From NCBI GenBank assembly GCA_948960675.1, contig CARDPF010000167.1:1-7154 (forward strand): a stretch of DNA of 7,154 nucleotides, given 5' to 3'. Shown piece by piece: positions 6,117 through 7,154 of the stretch. The notes below the pieces were generated by a model that was not told the origin of the DNA, did not search any database, and worked only from the letters and a program-made list of their open reading frames with translations. The position numbers were made by a program, and so were the translations under genes. The stretch comes from an uncultured Eisenbergiella sp. (GTDB lineage: Bacteria > Bacillota > Clostridia > Lachnospirales > Lachnospiraceae). Within the stretch, counting starts at the first letter, position 1; every line of letters begins with the position of its first letter.

Positions 6117-7109
6117 TTACCGCTTGGGATACTCGTAAGTCCTTCCGTCCCCCTGTATGGCAAGTTCCCGCTGCCCGTCCTTACTGTCGCAGACAATCTC
6201 GAAGGTATGCTTGGCCGGCGTGTAAACCGGACGGATGGTATAGGGATAATCATCCATCATTTCGTCTATGCGCTCCGGGAAATATCCGTTTTCGTCATAA
6301 TAGGCATTGACATTGTAATACAGCCTGCGCAGCTCCCATTTATCCTTTTCGTCCTGCGGGATTTCATAACTCTCATCGCCCTGTGCAAAAAAGACAAAAC
6401 CCCACAGTTCCGGATAATGGATGTTAACGATGCCGGTGGGCGACCATACCCAGTTGTCCTCCGGCAGCACCCTGCCGTTTTCGTCGCAGCGCTTTACAAA
6501 CGTATTGTTTTTGACATCCACCTTCCACTGTACCCTGGAAAAATTCATCCGGTAAAATTCCCCCGGCAAGGGGCTCCTTTGTTCTTTGGCACACTCGTTC
6601 ACGGCGGAAAACGGAATCACCACCTCCACCATCCACCGCCTGTTGTCCGCAGACGGATCGTTTAACACACCGTCGATATGGACGGCGCTCCTCATGCCAT
6701 GCATGTCAAAACCGTTCACCGGTTTTCCCCCGTCCCGGTAGGTCTTGGTGAGCAGCAAATCCCACACCGTATTTTTGGCATTCATCTCAAATTCATAATA
6801 CTGGTGGGTGTCGGAATCCGGATCAATGAAAATCTCAAAATCATTGTCCTGGAAAATCACACAATCCCGCTCCGTCTGGTGTCCCCAGATTTCGTTTCCT
6901 TCCAGTTCTGCCCCAATATAAAGGTTTTCATCGTCCCAAAGCATTTTGGCCCGGGTCCTGAAACGGGGTTTTTCCCTTTTTTCCCCTTCGATGTCGGCAA
7001 AATCCTGCGTAAATTCCGCATCCTGCCAGAATTCCTTCTCCAGGTTGCCGTCCAAAATGAAGTGCTTCGTCGCACGCCTGCAGTGGTAAACCGGCGGCTG
7101 AAATGAAAT
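6117..7109 (-). CDS. CBM9/DOMON-like carbohydrate-binding protein (5' end missing)
   Basis: 330 genomic residues of a family-9-like carbohydrate-binding protein, a beta-sandwich fold often found alone or attached to glycoside hydrolases in Clostridia. Seen, numbered from the first genomic residue: YHCRRATKHFILDGNLEKEF at 8-27 (the 'IDG.lde..W' start of the domain), KMLWDDENLYIGAELEG at 55-71, DNDFEIFIDPDSDTHQYYEF at 88-107, WMVEVVIPFSAV at 159-170, and WGFVFF at 236-241. A tyrosine-rich segment, YYNVNAYYDENGYF, lies at 264-277. The domain start is already visible, so probably only a short N-terminal stretch is lost. Whether it had a signal peptide, and so where it acts, cannot be told. The reading frame continues into the adapter and picks up a false start (MLFRS, 7124-7110). 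It is upstream of and probably co-transcribed with the fucosidase. Its ligand is unknown and it has no visible catalytic motif. Confidence 0.85.
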   Translation of the reverse strand: MSFQPPVYHCRRATKHFILDGNLEKEFWQDAEFTQDFADIEGEKREKPRFRTRAKMLWDDENLYIGAELEGNEIWGHQTERDCVIFQDNDFEIFIDPDSDTHQYYEFEMNAKNTVWDLLLTKTYRDGGKPVNGFDMHGMRSAVHIDGVLNDPSADNRRWMVEVVIPFSAVNECAKEQRSPLPGEFYRMNFSRVQWKVDVKNNTFVKRCDENGRVLPEDNWVWSPTGIVNIHYPELWGFVFFAQGDESYEIPQDEKDKWELRRLYYNVNAYYDENGYFPERIDEMMDDYPYTIRPVYTPAKHTFEIVCDSKDGQRELAIQGDGRTYEYPKR

Positions 7110-7154
7110 AGATCGGAAGAGCACACGTCTGAACTCCAGTCACACAACAGCATC
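7110..7154 (-). other. Illumina TruSeq adapter plus index, right end (artefact)
   Basis: AGATCGGAAGAGC begins at 7110 and the 34-base adapter runs exactly to 7143. Bases 7144-7151 (ACAACAGC) sit where the 8-base i7 index belongs, and ATC at 7152-7154 is the start of the P7 sequence that follows an index. Together with 1-38 this forms a perfect 38-base inverted repeat at the contig ends. It is technical sequence and truncates the CBM9-like gene. Confidence 0.99.

Noticed and set aside
1..7154. 38-base perfect terminal inverted repeats, as in a transposon or linear plasmid
   Set aside because: Both copies are exact TruSeq adapter with index bases. There is no transposase and no target-site duplication.

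Overview
The window looks like a short contig from an anaerobic Firmicute, probably Lachnospiraceae/Clostridia and so gut or rumen (inference). The signs are Clostridia-type sugar-ABC transporter genes, strong AAGGAG-type ribosome binding sites, moderately GC-rich genes separated by very AT-rich spacers, and a rho-independent terminator. Both ends are untrimmed Illumina TruSeq adapter (1-38 and 7110-7154), including the same sample index. Only 39-7109 is biological, and the two outermost genes are cut by the adapter joins.

All six genes lie on the minus strand, so transcription runs from right to left. The upstream unit (7109 to about 3048) holds a family-9-like carbohydrate-binding (CBM9/DOMON-like) protein missing its N-terminus, a GH29 alpha-L-fucosidase with no signal peptide, and an M17 leucyl-aminopeptidase-type metallopeptidase. 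It ends at a hairpin/T-tract terminator whose base pairing works only on the minus strand. The 305-base spacer 2863-3167 also contains an AT-rich promoter region and a palindromic candidate operator. The downstream unit holds lplB-type permease, lplC/ytcP-type permease and an lplA-type lipoprotein substrate-binding protein, truncated at the left end. A 106-base spacer before the binding-protein gene holds a second copy of the candidate operator and a GC-rich hairpin.

Inferred working model: a lipoprotein captures an oligosaccharide, two membrane permeases import it using an ATPase encoded elsewhere, and the cytoplasmic fucosidase removes alpha-L-fucose. The CBM9-like protein and the peptidase have no proven link to this. 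The peptidase could suggest glycopeptide substrates or may be incidental. The most interesting biological signal is a 19-base element (18/19 identical, core TTGTTAACAA) upstream of both lplB and lplA, a candidate binding site for a regulator not in the window. I see no mobile element, CRISPR array, RNA gene or clearly novel system.
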